NCBI RefSeq assembly: GCF_001042985.1
Contig: NZ_JYKY01000009.1
Location: forward strand, 62,001 to 126,000
Direction of reading: 5' to 3'
DNA length: 64,000 bases
Source: Pseudomonas lundensis
GTDB lineage: Bacteria > Pseudomonadota > Gammaproteobacteria > Pseudomonadales > Pseudomonadaceae
The notes under the pieces are model-generated. The model was not told the DNA's origin, searched no databases, and saw only the letters and a list, made by a program, of their open reading frames with translations. A program made the translations under genes and the position numbers. Shown one piece after another: positions 10,405-19,912 of the stretch (position 1 is its first letter; every line of letters starts with the position of its first letter).

Positions 10405-11013
10405 CTACGCCTGAGCAGGCACGCCGCTGTGGAAGCGAAACTCAACGTCAGGGCTTTCGATGAGTGCTTGCTCGGCGTCGCGAACGCGCTCAATGACCTG
10501 AGCAATGTCCTTGGCGTCGCCGTATTGATAGGCCAATTTCAAATAGCCCTGGAAATGCCGCGCTTCGCTTTTCAGCAAACCGAAATAAAACGTGCCCAGC
10601 TCTTCGTCCAGGTGCGGCACCAGCGCCTCGAAACGCTCACAACTGCGCGCCTCGATAAACGCCCCTACCACCAGCGTGTCTACCAGCTTCACGGGCTCGT
10701 GGTTGCGTACTACTTTGCGCAAGCCTGAGGCGTAGCGGCCTGCAGACAACTGGCGAAGTTCGATCTTGCGCTTTTTCATCAAACGCATGACCTGCTCGTG
10801 GTGCACCAACTCTTCGCGGGCCAGACGCGACATCATGTTGATCAGGTCAACATGGGAGTGATATTTGGCGATCAGGCTCAGCGCCGTGCTGGCAGCCTTG
10901 AACTCGCAGTTTTTATGATCGATGAGCAGGGTTTCCTGATCGGCCAGCGCTGCCGCGATCCAGCCATCGGGCGTTCGGCAACCAAGAAACTCGTGAATTT
11001 CAGGAAGAATCAC
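10405..11013 (-). CDS. miaE: tRNA-(ms2io6A)-hydroxylase
   Basis: MiaE hydroxylates the isopentenyl chain of ms2i6A37 in tRNAs, using a carboxylate-bridged di-iron centre and O2. I start it at the GTG ending at 11013 (V-ILPEIHEFLG), because GGGAG lies 7 bp upstream. The open frame continues upstream without family similarity. This gives 202 residues, usual for the family. Likely iron ligands sit in the ferritin-like helices: DHKNCEFKAA, EELVHHEQVM, EARSCERF and SEARHFQGYL. It is divergent from the universal stress gene. Confidence 0.93.
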   Translation of the reverse strand: MILPEIHEFLGCRTPDGWIAAALADQETLLIDHKNCEFKAASTALSLIAKYHSHVDLINMMSRLAREELVHHEQVMRLMKKRKIELRQLSAGRYASGLRKVVRNHEPVKLVDTLVVGAFIEARSCERFEALVPHLDEELGTFYFGLLKSEARHFQGYLKLAYQYGDAKDIAQVIERVRDAEQALIESPDVEFRFHSGVPAQA

Positions 11014-11150
11014 GCGAACGCTCCCGAAATAAGAAGGGTGCGCGACGAGTCGGCAGTAGGCAGAGAAGTGACAGGCATGAGGCTCACACAGACTGGAGTG
11101 ACAAAGCCGCCGATTATACGGGGCCCACGGCACAGCACCAGCCTGGCGGG

Positions 11151-11193
11151 TTGATATGCATCAACGCGCGGGCAACCCGCGAGCAACTATAGT
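11151..11193 (+). promoter_or_regulatory. Anr/FNR-type promoter of the universal stress gene
   Basis: TTGATATGCATCAA (11151-11164) matches the Anr/FNR consensus TTGAT-N4-ATCAA perfectly. A -10-like TATAGT lies at 11188-11193. If transcription starts near 11199, the box is centred at about -41.5, the normal class II activator position. Low-oxygen induction of the downstream gene is therefore expected. Confidence 0.8.
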
Positions 11194-11225
11194 GGTTGCA
11201 CTTAATCCTCCATGGAGCCTCGACC

Positions 11226-12089
11226 ATGCAAAAGATCAACAAGCTGCTGGTGGTGATCGAACCCGAGTTAATGGAAAGCCTTGCCCTCAAGCGCGCCAAA
11301 CAAATCGCCGAAAAGACCAAGGCCGCCCTGCACCTCTTGATTTGCGACAAAGAGGACAAACACGCCGCATTGCTCAGCGTCCTTGAGAACGCGTTAAGGG
11401 CCGAAGGCGTTACTGCCAGCAGCGAACGGTCCTGGCATGAGAGCAAGCACCAGACCATTATCCGGGCGCAGCAGGCTGAGAATTGCGGCCTGGTGATCAA
11501 GCAGCACATTCCTGACAACCCCCTGAAAAAACTCTTGCTCACGCCCGAAGACTGGAAACTGTTGCGCTACTGCCCGGCTCCGGTGTTGCTGGCTAAACAT
11601 GCAGCGGACTGGGACAACGGTGTCGTGCTGACCGCGGTGGACGTGGGTAATGACGATGCCGACCACATGGAACTGCACAAGAGCATTGTTGACGCCGGTT
11701 TTGAAATCGCCAGCCTGGTTAAAGGCAAGCTGCATGTGGTCAGCGCCTACCCGGCTCCCATGCTGGCCGCCGTTGAAGCCGCCTACCCGATTGAAACGGA
11801 ATACGAGGCGATTTATCGCAAGGCGTGCGAAGGGTTCCAGAAACAGTACGACATTGACGGCAGCCGCCTGCATGTCGAGGAAGGCCCGGCCGATGTGATT
11901 ATTCCGCGGGTTGCCGACGAGCTACACGCTGCCGTGACCGTCATGGGCACAGTGGCGCGCACCGGGTTTTCGGGGGCGCTGATCGGTAACACCGCAGAAG
12001 TTGTCATCGACAAACTCAAAAGTGACATCTTGGTGCTCAAGCCAGAAGAAATGACCCGTCACCTGGAAAAACTGGCATCCAAACATTGA
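11226..12089 (+). CDS. Tandem universal stress protein
   Basis: This cytosolic protein of 287 residues has two UspA domains, about residues 1-140 and 150-287. The second retains the G-x2-G-x9-G-(S/T)-type nucleotide-loop region, seen as VMGTVARTGFSGALIGNTAEVVIDKL. The start ATG (MQKINKLLVVIEPE) follows GGAG; an upstream in-frame ATG at 11196 lies in the promoter region and is less likely. The Anr box upstream fits the Pseudomonas pattern of Usp proteins that support survival without oxygen. I cannot match it to a particular named Usp. Confidence 0.9.
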   Translation: MQKINKLLVVIEPELMESLALKRAKQIAEKTKAALHLLICDKEDKHAALLSVLENALRAEGVTASSERSWHESKHQTIIRAQQAENCGLVIKQHIPDNPLKKLLLTPEDWKLLRYCPAPVLLAKHAADWDNGVVLTAVDVGNDDADHMELHKSIVDAGFEIASLVKGKLHVVSAYPAPMLAAVEAAYPIETEYEAIYRKACEGFQKQYDIDGSRLHVEEGPADVIIPRVADELHAAVTVMGTVARTGFSGALIGNTAEVVIDKLKSDILVLKPEEMTRHLEKLASKH

Positions 12090-12097
12090 CCTGCTAA

Positions 12098-12568
12098 TCA
12101 GTTGCCCAGTGCATCTTTCAAGAAACTGGGGGCGATGTAGCGCTGATAGTGGGCTTCGGACAGCAGGAAAAATTCCCGATCAATGGCGTCTCGCAGCTCG
12201 GGCAAATTCCAGTCGCGAAACTCAGGCAACAGCACCATTCCGTACGCTTCCAGCTGATTGATCACCCGCGCCCCGCGGGCAATCAGCTGGTAGGCCCAGC
12301 AATATTCGGACTGATGGGGGACAAACCGGATTTGCCGCGCCAGCAACTGGCCACGCAGCTTTTGAGGGTCAAACACTTCAACCTTGCCCGCCATCACCTG
12401 CACGAGCAACTGCTCCAGACGCATCCACACTGCGCGCTTCTCGTCGTCGTTGTAACCGTTCCAGTGGATCACTTCATGATGGAAACGCTTGCATCCACGG
12501 CACACCAGGTCGCCGTAAACCGTCGAACACAGGCCGATACATGGAGTCTTGATGGTTTGGTTGGGCAT
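12098..12568 (-). CDS. DUF1289 domain protein
   Basis: The N-terminus (MPNQTIKTPCIGLCSTVYGDLVCRGC, then KRFHHEV) carries the DUF1289 cysteine pattern C-x3-C with a later C-x2-C, a probable small metal-binding motif. About 100 further residues have no recognised domain. The chosen ATG at 12568 gives 156 residues; a GTG at 12583 is an alternative, and neither has a clear ribosome-binding site. It is convergent with the universal stress gene. Function is unknown. Confidence 0.8.
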   Translation of the reverse strand: MPNQTIKTPCIGLCSTVYGDLVCRGCKRFHHEVIHWNGYNDDEKRAVWMRLEQLLVQVMAGKVEVFDPQKLRGQLLARQIRFVPHQSEYCWAYQLIARGARVINQLEAYGMVLLPEFRDWNLPELRDAIDREFFLLSEAHYQRYIAPSFLKDALGN

Positions 12569-12973
12569 GGCGAAATAGAGCACTGCAGAGCGAAACAGGC
12601 GGGCATGTTAGCCCTTTGTCTAACGCAGATCACCCCTCAACCTTCAGGGGTTAACTTACCTTTACCAAGTTTTTCCCGTAGAATCGGCCTGCCTTTTAAG
12701 GCGCCAATGTCCGTTAGAAGCTGTTTTCAAAGCGTCACGAGCACAGTTGATCCTGAAGAACGGTGTTGGTGATGGGTACTTGCCAGGCAACTGCCCGCAC
12801 CAACGTGCACCACCCCTCCGTTCCCAAGGCGTAAAACTTTGAAAACAGCTTCTGTTGGGAATCTCTGCAACTCTGGCTAAGCGGCTCATAAAGCCCCGCA
12901 GCGCATGAGTGCCTTGCATTCCTGGATGAGCGTCCCGGACACCCATTTGGGACCAATGATGAGGGTAATAACT
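12569..12973 (+). other. acnB upstream region and long leader
   Basis: This region of about 400 bp lies between the DUF1289 start and the acnB GTG. It holds a weak possible promoter (TTACCT at 12656-12661, 17 bp, TAGAAT at 12679-12684) and the 138-bp inverted-repeat element at 12716-12853. An open in-frame stretch from 12905 lacks similarity to aconitases. The predicted untranslated leader is about 280 nt, unusually long. Confidence 0.55.
12716..12853 (+). repeat. Structured element bounded by perfect 17-bp inverted repeats
   Basis: AGAAGCTGTTTTCAAAG (12716-12732) and its exact reverse complement (12837-12853) enclose 104 bp. Inside, GTTGGTG pairs with CACCAAC and TTGCC with GGCAA, forming a second hairpin around 12764-12804. 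A GTT triplet flanks each outer end. The element may be a structured mRNA leader (regulatory RNA) or a small mobile-element remnant. It lies 120 bp before acnB. Confidence 0.7.
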
Positions 12974-15574
12974 GTGCTTGAAGCCTACCGCAAACATATC
13001 GAAGAGCGCGCAGCACTGGGTATCGTTCCCCAGCCGCTTAACGCCGAACAAACTGCAGGCCTGGTTGAGCTGCTGAAAAACCCGCCTGCTGGCGAAGAAG
13101 AATTCCTCGTTGACCTGATCACCAACCGCATTCCACCGGGTGTTGATGAAGCGGCCTACGTAAAAGCCGGCTTCCTCGCTGCCCTCGCGAAAGGTGAAGC
13201 CATCTCCCCCCTGATCAGCAAAAAGCGCGCTGTTGAACTGCTTGGCACCATGCAAGGCGGCTACAACATCGTCACGCTGGTTGACCTGCTGGACGACGCA
13301 GAGCTGGCTCCGGTGGCTGCCGAGCAGCTCAAGCACACCCTGTTGATGTTTGACGCCTTCCACGACGTTGCTGAAAAAGCCAAGAACGGTAATGCCCACG
13401 CCAAAGCGGTGGTGCAATCCTGGGCGGACGGCGAGTGGTTCAAAAACCGCCCTACCCTGGCAGACAAAATCAGCCTGCGCGTATTCAAGGTGACCGGCGA
13501 AACCAACACCGACGACCTGTCGCCTGCCCCAGATGCCTGGTCACGTCCTGACATCCCGCTGCACGCGCTGGCCATGTTGAAAATGGCCCGCGACGGCATC
13601 GTGCCAGACGTCCAGGGCTCCATCGGCCCGATGAAGCAAATCGAAGAAATGCGCGGCCAGGGCTTCCCTATCGCCTACGTCGGTGACGTTGTCGGTACGG
13701 GTTCATCACGTAAATCGGCTACCAACTCGGTACTGTGGTTCTTCGGCGACGACGTGCCTTACGTGCCGAACAAGCGCGCCGGTGGTTTCTGCTTCGGCAG
13801 CAAAATTGCTCCGATCTTCTACAACACCATGGAAGACGCGGGCGCACTGCCTATCGAGTTTGACGTCAGCAACATCAACATGGGCGACGTGATCGACCTG
13901 TACCCGCACGCTGGCAAAGTCTGCAAGCACGGTACCGACGAAGTCATCACCACCTTTGAACTGAAAACCCCGGTTCTGCTGGATGAAGTCCGCGCTGGCG
14001 GCCGTATTCCGCTGATCATCGGTCGCGGCCTGACTGAAAAGGCACGCGCCGAACTGGGCATGGGTCCGTCTGACCTGTTCAAAAAGCCTGAAGCGCCTAT
14101 TGAAAGCACCAAGGGTTTCACCCTGGCGCAGAAAATGGTCGGTAAAGCCTGCGGCGTAACCGGTGTTCGTCCGGGCACTTACTGCGAGCCGAAAATGACC
14201 ACCGTGGGTTCTCAGGACACCACCGGTCCAATGACCCGTGACGAACTGAAAGACCTGGCGTGCCTGGGCTTCTCGGCGGATCTGGTGATGCAGTCGTTCT
14301 GCCACACCGCGGCGTATCCAAAGCCGATCGACGTGACCACCCACCACACCCTGCCTGACTTCATCATGACCCGTGGCGGCGTTTCCCTGCGTCCGGGCGA
14401 CGGCATCATCCACAGCTGGTTGAACCGCATGCTGCTGCCTGACACCGTCGGCACCGGTGGCGACTCCCACACCCGCTTCCCAATGGGCATTTCGTTCCCG
14501 GCCGGTTCGGGTCTGGTGGCATTTGCTGCCGCGACTGGCGTCATGCCACTGGACATGCCGGAATCGGTTCTGGTTCGCTTCAAAGGCAAAATGCAACCTG
14601 GCATTACCTTGCGCGACCTGGTTCACGCCATTCCTTACGTGGCAATCCAACAAGGCCTGCTGACCGTAGAGAAAAAGGGCAAGATCAACGAGTTCTCGGG
14701 TCGTATCCTGGAAATCGAAGGCCTGGACAACTTGAGCATCGAGCAAGCGTTCGAACTGTCCGACGCGTCGGCAGAACGTTCGGCTGCTGGCTGCACGATC
14801 AAACTATCCAAAGAGTCGATCACCGAATACCTGAAATCCAACATCACCCTGCTGCGCTGGATGATCGGTGAAGGTTACGGCGATGCACGCACCCTTGAGC
14901 GTCGCGCTCAAGCGATGGAAGCCTGGATTGCCAACCCGCAATTGATGGAAGCCGATGCTGACGCCGAATACGCGCACATCATCGAAATCGACCTGGCTGA
15001 CATCAACGAGCCAGTGCTGTGCGCCCCGAACGACCCGGATGACGCCCGTCTGCTGTCCAGCGTTGCCGGCGAGAAAATCGACGAAGTATTCATCGGTTCG
15101 TGCATGACCAACATCGGCCACTTCCGCGCAGCGGGCAAGTTGCTCGACAAGGTCAAAGGTCAGTTGCCAACCCGTCTGTGGCTGTCGCCGCCGACCAAAA
15201 TGGACGCTCACCAGCTGACTGAAGAAGGCTACTACGGCATCTACGGCAAAGCCGGCGCGCGCATGGAAATGCCAGGTTGCTCGCTGTGCATGGGTAACCA
15301 GGCACGTGTTGAGCCGAACGCCACCGTGGTGTCGACTTCAACCCGTAACTTCCCGAACCGTCTGGGTGACGGCGCCAACGTATACCTGGCTTCGGCCGAG
15401 CTGGCGTCGGTGGCCTCTATCCTGGGCCGCCTGCCTTCCGTTGAGGAATACATGGCGTACGCAGCTGAGATCAACACCATGGCGGCGGACGTTTACCGCT
15501 ACCTGAGCTTTGATCAGATCGCTGAATTCCGTGAAGCGGCAGCCAATGCCAACATCCCGGTTATTCAAGCGTAA
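12974..15574 (+). CDS. acnB: Bifunctional aconitate hydratase 2 / 2-methylisocitrate dehydratase
   Basis: AcnB is the main TCA-cycle aconitase and binds a [4Fe-4S] cluster. The start is the GTG at 12974 ([14 protein letters not shown]), which matches known AcnB N-termini and has AGGG 8 bp upstream. This gives 866 residues. The N-terminal HEAT-like domain is about 1-160, followed by the swivel domain ([20 protein letters not shown], about residues 235-255) and the catalytic domains. Cluster cysteines are likely in [11 protein letters not shown] and [11 protein letters not shown]. The long structured leader hints at post-transcriptional control. Confidence 0.97.
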   Translation: MLEAYRKHIEERAALGIVPQPLNAEQTAGLVELLKNPPAGEEEFLVDLITNRIPPGVDEAAYVKAGFLAALAKGEAISPLISKKRAVELLGTMQGGYNIVTLVDLLDDAELAPVAAEQLKHTLLMFDAFHDVAEKAKNGNAHAKAVVQSWADGEWFKNRPTLADKISLRVFKVTGETNTDDLSPAPDAWSRPDIPLHALAMLKMARDGIVPDVQGSIGPMKQIEEMRGQGFPIAYVGDVVGTGSSRKSATNSVLWFFGDDVPYVPNKRAGGFCFGSKIAPIFYNTMEDAGALPIEFDVSNINMGDVIDLYPHAGKVCKHGTDEVITTFELKTPVLLDEVRAGGRIPLIIGRGLTEKARAELGMGPSDLFKKPEAPIESTKGFTLAQKMVGKACGVTGVRPGTYCEPKMTTVGSQDTTGPMTRDELKDLACLGFSADLVMQSFCHTAAYPKPIDVTTHHTLPDFIMTRGGVSLRPGDGIIHSWLNRMLLPDTVGTGGDSHTRFPMGISFPAGSGLVAFAAATGVMPLDMPESVLVRFKGKMQPGITLRDLVHAIPYVAIQQGLLTVEKKGKINEFSGRILEIEGLDNLSIEQAFELSDASAERSAAGCTIKLSKESITEYLKSNITLLRWMIGEGYGDARTLERRAQAMEAWIANPQLMEADADAEYAHIIEIDLADINEPVLCAPNDPDDARLLSSVAGEKIDEVFIGSCMTNIGHFRAAGKLLDKVKGQLPTRLWLSPPTKMDAHQLTEEGYYGIYGKAGARMEMPGCSLCMGNQARVEPNATVVSTSTRNFPNRLGDGANVYLASAELASVASILGRLPSVEEYMAYAAEINTMAADVYRYLSFDQIAEFREAAANANIPVIQA

Positions 15575-15590
15575 GCTGACGCTGTAACGA

Positions 15591-15624
15591 AAAAGCCCCG
15601 ACTCGCAAGAGCCGGGGCTTTTTC
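15591..15624. terminator. Bidirectional terminator between acnB and the AI-2E-type permease
   Basis: The stem AAAAGCCCCG/CGGGGCTTTT has A-runs and T-runs on the two sides, so it can stop both rightward acnB transcription and leftward transcription of the permease. Confidence 0.88.
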
Positions 15625-15644
15625 ATGCCCGCCGCAATGACAGG

Positions 15645-16715
15645 CTATAGGAGTGGCGCCACAACCTGCTGCTTGCGCGGCCAGGCATCCAGCACCGCCT
15701 TGAACAGCGTGGCCAGCGGGATGGCGAAAAACACACCCCAGAAGCCCCACAAGCCACCGAACAACAGCACCGCGCAAATGATCGCCACCGGGTGCAAACT
15801 CACCGCTTCTGAAAACAGCAACGGCACCAGTACGTTGCCATCCAGTGTCTGAATGATTCCATAGACCGCCATCAGGTAAATAAACTGGTCGCTCCAGCCC
15901 CACTGGAACAAGGCAATCAGGCACACCGGCACAGTCACGACCACCGCTCCTACGTAGGGCACCACCACCGACACACCCACCAATAAGGCCAGCAATGCCG
16001 CGTAATTGAGATCCATGACGACAAACGCAATGTAGGTGACGCCTCCGCAGATGATGATCTCGATGACTTTGCCACGAATGTAGTTGGCAATCTGACGGTT
16101 CATGTCATGCGCCACGCGGGTAATCAGCGCACGCTGGCGAGGCAAGTAGCTGCGCACCCAGCGGCCGATCATGGCCCGGTCCTTGAGAAAGAAGAACACC
16201 AGAATCGGCACCAGTACCAAATAGATCATGATGTTGACCAACAGCGGCAGACTGGACAGCGAGAGGGTCAACGCCAATTGCCCCACTTTGCCAATCTCCC
16301 CCCGCGCCACCTCGATGGCCTGCAACACTTGCTCATCCGAGACCAGATGCGGGTAGCGTTCAGGCAGCAACAACAGCAACGACTGCCACTTGACGAGCAT
16401 GCCCGGCAGCTCATTGAACAGCGTGATCAATTGGTGCCACAGCAGCGGCACCACTACCACGATAAACAGCAATAACAGGCCCATGAACAGCGCAAACACC
16501 AGCCCTACAGCCACCGCTCCAGGCAAGCGCAAGCGCTCCAGCGCCACCACCAGCCCCTGCATGAGGTACGCCAGGACCATGCCCGCCAGCACAGGCGCCA
16601 GCATGCCGCCCAAGGTCAAGACCACTGTGAACGCCAGCACCAGCAACACGGCCAGCACCACCGCTTCCTCATCGGAAAAGTAGCGTTGTATCCAGTTACG
16701 CAACACGTTGAACAT
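15645..16715 (-). CDS. AI-2E/PerM-family membrane permease
   Basis: This 356-residue inner-membrane protein has about seven or eight predicted helices, clustered near the N-terminus (EAVVLAVLLVLAFTVVLTLGG) and in the C-terminal third. The pattern VPYVGAVVVTVPVCLIAL and the late GGLWGFWGVFFAIPLATL are typical of the AI-2E transporter family. The ATG at 16715 (MFNVLRNW) has AAGGA 6 bp upstream; the frame continues above it without support. Family members move diverse substrates, some of them ions or quorum signals, so no substrate is assigned. Confidence 0.88.
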   Translation of the reverse strand: MFNVLRNWIQRYFSDEEAVVLAVLLVLAFTVVLTLGGMLAPVLAGMVLAYLMQGLVVALERLRLPGAVAVGLVFALFMGLLLLFIVVVVPLLWHQLITLFNELPGMLVKWQSLLLLLPERYPHLVSDEQVLQAIEVARGEIGKVGQLALTLSLSSLPLLVNIMIYLVLVPILVFFFLKDRAMIGRWVRSYLPRQRALITRVAHDMNRQIANYIRGKVIEIIICGGVTYIAFVVMDLNYAALLALLVGVSVVVPYVGAVVVTVPVCLIALFQWGWSDQFIYLMAVYGIIQTLDGNVLVPLLFSEAVSLHPVAIICAVLLFGGLWGFWGVFFAIPLATLFKAVLDAWPRKQQVVAPLL

Positions 16716-16747
16716 CAAGATTCCTTTTAAAAGGTGTCGCCCGGGCG

Positions 16748-16987
16748 TCAGGCCTTGCGCAACCAATAACGATAGACGCCCGAATCCTCTTGCTCGCCGA
16801 GCAGTTCATGCCCCGCCAGGCGCGCGAATGTGCGGAAGTCGCGCTGGGAGCCCGCATCAGTCGCAATCACCTTCAGCACGGCACCCGAGCTCATCTGATT
16901 GAGTACCATCTTCGCCTTGAGCAACGGCAACGGGCAATTCAGACCGCTGGCGTCCAGCAGCGAATCATGTTCCAACACATCAGTCAT
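16748..16987 (-). CDS. TusA/SirA-family sulfur-carrier protein
   Basis: This is a small cytosolic protein of 79 residues. The conserved CPxP motif (LDASGLNCPLPLLKAK, Cys about residue 18) carries the active cysteine that binds persulfide in TusA proteins. The alpha/beta fold with TDAGSQRDF is typical. It lies 32 bp upstream of the permease on the same strand, so the two may be cotranscribed. Whether it is the tRNA-thiolation TusA or a paralogue cannot be decided from sequence. Confidence 0.88.
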   Translation of the reverse strand: MTDVLEHDSLLDASGLNCPLPLLKAKMVLNQMSSGAVLKVIATDAGSQRDFRTFARLAGHELLGEQEDSGVYRYWLRKA

Positions 16988-17100
16988 TTACCCGTCCTCA
17001 GGCATTTTGTAGCGCACTAGAATACCCCAGGCTGACCCGCCTCTGGTCGCCAGCCCACTGTGCAGCTACAGTAAGCCCTTTATCGACTAGAGCTTCGTGC

Positions 17101-18531
17101 ATGAATTTTCTGCGCCCAACCCTGTTGACGCTCGCTTGCCTGCTCGCATCACCGCTTTTCGCCGACGATTTGCCGTCGTTGGGTGATGCCAGCTCCTCCA
17201 TTGTTTCGCCTCAACAAGAGTACAAACTGGGTCGCGCCTGGCTAAGCATGTTGCGCGGCCAGGTCTCGCAGCTTAACGATCCGCAGCTCAAGGACTACGT
17301 TGAAACCAGCGTCTATAAATTGGTCGAAACCAGCCAGGTTCAGGACCGGCGCCTTGAATTCATATTAATCAACAGCCCCCAGCTCAACGCCTTTGCCGCG
17401 CCCGGGGGAATCATCGGCGTGAACGGTGGCCTGTTTCTCAACGCGCAGACCGAAGGTGAGTATGCCTCGGTGCTGGCGCACGAATTGGCCCACTTGTCGC
17501 AGCGGCACTTCGCACGCGGGGTCGAAGCGCAACAACGCATGCAATTGCCCATGATGGCCGCCTTGCTGGCGGGCATCGTCATCGCCGCCTCGGGGGCGGG
17601 TGATGCCGGGATTGCCGCTATTGCGGGCACTCAGGCCGCAGCATTTCAGGAGCAGCGACGCTTCTCCCGGCAAAACGAGCAGGAAGCAGACCGCATTGGC
17701 ATCCTTAATCTGGAGAAAGCCGGTTACGACCCGCGCTCCATGCCGACGATGTTCGAGCGCCTGATGCGCCAATACCGGTTCGATGCCAAACCACCGGAAT
17801 TTTTACTGACTCACCCGGTGACCGAATCGCGTATTGCAGACACCCGCAACCGTGCTGAACAAGCCCGCCCCGGCGGCGCCGAGGACAGCCTGCGCTATCA
17901 ATTGATTCGTGCAAGGGTGCAACTCAACTACGAAGAAACACCCGGACTTGCCGCCAAGCGTTTCCGGGTCCAACTCGATGAAAATCCGAACAACGACGTG
18001 GCCCGCTACGGTTTGGCCATCGCGCAGATCAAGGGCAGTCAATTCAAGGACGCTCGGGACAACCTGAAACGGCTGCTCGACAAATCGCCCAACGACATCA
18101 CGTACAACCTGGCGCAGATCGAACTCGACATGGCCAGCAATCAACTGGACGATGCGCAAAAGCGGGTCGAACGGATGCGTACGCTGTATCCGGGCAATTA
18201 CCCGCTCAATCAGGCGCGTGTCGATCTGTTGCTTAAACAGAACAGAGCAGGCGAAGCAGATAAAGCACTGGAAGCCTTGCTCAAGAGTCGACCGAACGAC
18301 CCGGATGTCTGGTACTCGGTGGCTGAAACCCGCGGCCTTTCGGGCAATATCATCGGCTTGCATCAGGCGCGGGCGGAGTACTTTGCACTGGTGGGTGATT
18401 ACCGTCAGGCCCTGCAACAGCTGGACCTGGCGAAAAAACTGACCAATAACTTCCAGCTGCTATCGCGCATTGATGCTCGGCAACGTGATTTGCTGGATGA
18501 AGAGCGGTCTATCAAAGACATGATGAATTGA
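17101..18531 (+). CDS. BepA-like periplasmic M48 metalloprotease with TPR tail
   Basis: An N-terminal signal peptide (about residues 1-21, ending SPLFA) directs this protein to the periplasm. The zinc protease motif HELAH (LAHELAHLSQRHF) lies near residue 125, with the third ligand likely in NEQEADRIGI. The C-terminal half is alpha-helical with TPR-like repeats, as in E. coli BepA (YfgC), which degrades or assists stalled outer-membrane proteins such as LptD. At 476 residues the length matches the family. It stands alone, facing nadA. Confidence 0.92.
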   Translation: MNFLRPTLLTLACLLASPLFADDLPSLGDASSSIVSPQQEYKLGRAWLSMLRGQVSQLNDPQLKDYVETSVYKLVETSQVQDRRLEFILINSPQLNAFAAPGGIIGVNGGLFLNAQTEGEYASVLAHELAHLSQRHFARGVEAQQRMQLPMMAALLAGIVIAASGAGDAGIAAIAGTQAAAFQEQRRFSRQNEQEADRIGILNLEKAGYDPRSMPTMFERLMRQYRFDAKPPEFLLTHPVTESRIADTRNRAEQARPGGAEDSLRYQLIRARVQLNYEETPGLAAKRFRVQLDENPNNDVARYGLAIAQIKGSQFKDARDNLKRLLDKSPNDITYNLAQIELDMASNQLDDAQKRVERMRTLYPGNYPLNQARVDLLLKQNRAGEADKALEALLKSRPNDPDVWYSVAETRGLSGNIIGLHQARAEYFALVGDYRQALQQLDLAKKLTNNFQLLSRIDARQRDLLDEERSIKDMMN

Positions 18532-18539
18532 GAGCACAC

Positions 18540-18580
18540 CTGAAGGCGGCAGCTTCACGAGAATGAGCTACCGCCTTCAG
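18540..18580. terminator. Hairpin between the BepA-like gene and nadA
   Basis: CTGAAGGCGG and CCGCCTTCAG form a 10-bp stem, extended by AGCT/AGCT after one mismatch. It lies between convergent genes. Neither side has a strong T-run, so it may act with Rho or as an mRNA 3'-end stabiliser. Confidence 0.55.
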
Positions 18581-18602
18581 TGCCTACGCCCAAGAGCGAC
18601 AC

Positions 18603-19661
18603 TCAGGCGTTGCCCGCCAGCTTCAAACGGGCCGCTTGAGTGAAGTCCAACATGCGTTTGAGCGGGCGAACCGCTTGCGGCACCAGCGCCGGATCGACAA
18701 AGATCTCGTTCGATCCCTTCTGTAGACATTCCAGCGTACGTTCCAGCGTATTCATTGCCATCCACGGGCAATGGGCGCAGCTGCGGCACGCCGCGCCATT
18801 GCCTGCCGTTGGCGCTTCAATAAAGACTTTGTCAGGACACAGCTGCTGCATTTTGTAAAAAATGCCGCGGTCGGTGGCCACGATGAAGGTCTTGTTGGGC
18901 AGGTTCTGCGCGGCGGCAATCAGTTGACTGGTGGAGCCTACTGCGTCGGCCAGATCAATCACCGACTCGGGCGATTCAGGGTGAACCAGAATCGCCGCAT
19001 CCGGGTACAGCGCCTTCATGTCTTCGAGCTGCTTGGACTTGAACTCTTCATGGACAATGCACGCCCCATCCCAGAGCAACATGTCGGCCCCGGTCTGGCG
19101 CTGGATATAGCGCCCAAGATGCTTGTCAGGCCCCCAGATGATCGTTTCGCCGTTATCCATCAGGCTTTCGACGATTTCCAGCGCACAGCTTGATGTCACC
19201 ACCCAGTCTGCACGGGCTTTAACCGCAGCTGACGTGTTGGCGTAAACCACCACAGTGCGCTCAGGGTGTTTGTCACAGAACGCAGAAAACGCTTCGACCG
19301 GGCAACCCAGGTCCAGCGAGCAGGTGGCTTCCAGCGTCGGCATCAGCACACGCTTTTCAGGGGTGAGGATTTTGGCCGTTTCACCCATGAAACGAACACC
19401 GGCGACCAGTACCGTTTTTGCGGGATGCGCGGCACCGAAACGGGCCATTTCCAGCGAGTCGGAAACGCAACCGCCTGTTTCTTCGGCGAGCGCCTGAATC
19501 ACGGGATCGCAATAAAAATGAGCCACCAGAACCGCATCCTGTGCCTTGAGCTCGGCAGCAATGGCGGCACGCAATGCAGCCTCTTCTTCCAGGGTCAGGG
19601 CTTTAGGCTGCTTGGCATCAAGGTGGGCTTGAACCAGAAGTCGTTCGGAAATATGCGTCAT
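18603..19661 (-). CDS. nadA: Quinolinate synthase
   Basis: NadA condenses iminoaspartate with dihydroxyacetone phosphate to quinolinate in NAD synthesis, using a [4Fe-4S] cluster. The ATG at 19661 ([11 protein letters not shown]) gives 352 residues; an open frame above it lacks family similarity. Cysteines for the cluster are likely those in [14 protein letters not shown], the [13 protein letters not shown] segment and the C-terminal [30 protein letters not shown] and [13 protein letters not shown] are family marks. No nadB or nadC is in the window. Confidence 0.96.
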   Translation of the reverse strand: MTHISERLLVQAHLDAKQPKALTLEEEAALRAAIAAELKAQDAVLVAHFYCDPVIQALAEETGGCVSDSLEMARFGAAHPAKTVLVAGVRFMGETAKILTPEKRVLMPTLEATCSLDLGCPVEAFSAFCDKHPERTVVVYANTSAAVKARADWVVTSSCALEIVESLMDNGETIIWGPDKHLGRYIQRQTGADMLLWDGACIVHEEFKSKQLEDMKALYPDAAILVHPESPESVIDLADAVGSTSQLIAAAQNLPNKTFIVATDRGIFYKMQQLCPDKVFIEAPTAGNGAACRSCAHCPWMAMNTLERTLECLQKGSNEIFVDPALVPQAVRPLKRMLDFTQAARLKLAGNA

Positions 19662-19912
19662 GTTCGCAAGACCTGCAGGCGCTACTGCGCGAAAGTCGAG
19701 TGTACCTCCGGCTCCGGACCGTCGAGTCCCGCCGGGAGAGTGTGTGTTATCAGGCACGGACCATCTATTCAGCTCGCCAAGGCTACAGAATATGCTTGCG
19801 ATTCAAAAGTTTAATGTTTCAGGGGAGGTCTTGCAGGGGATGTGTTGCAGGGCCACAAGGGCAAATCTGCCGATGACTGGCAGGCCACCAGGCATCGGCC
19901 GCAGAACTTAAC

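Noticed and set aside
12905..12973. In-frame ATG extension of acnB by 23 codons
   Set aside because: Known AcnB proteins start at MLE-YRKH and the GTG at 12974 has a good ribosome-binding site.
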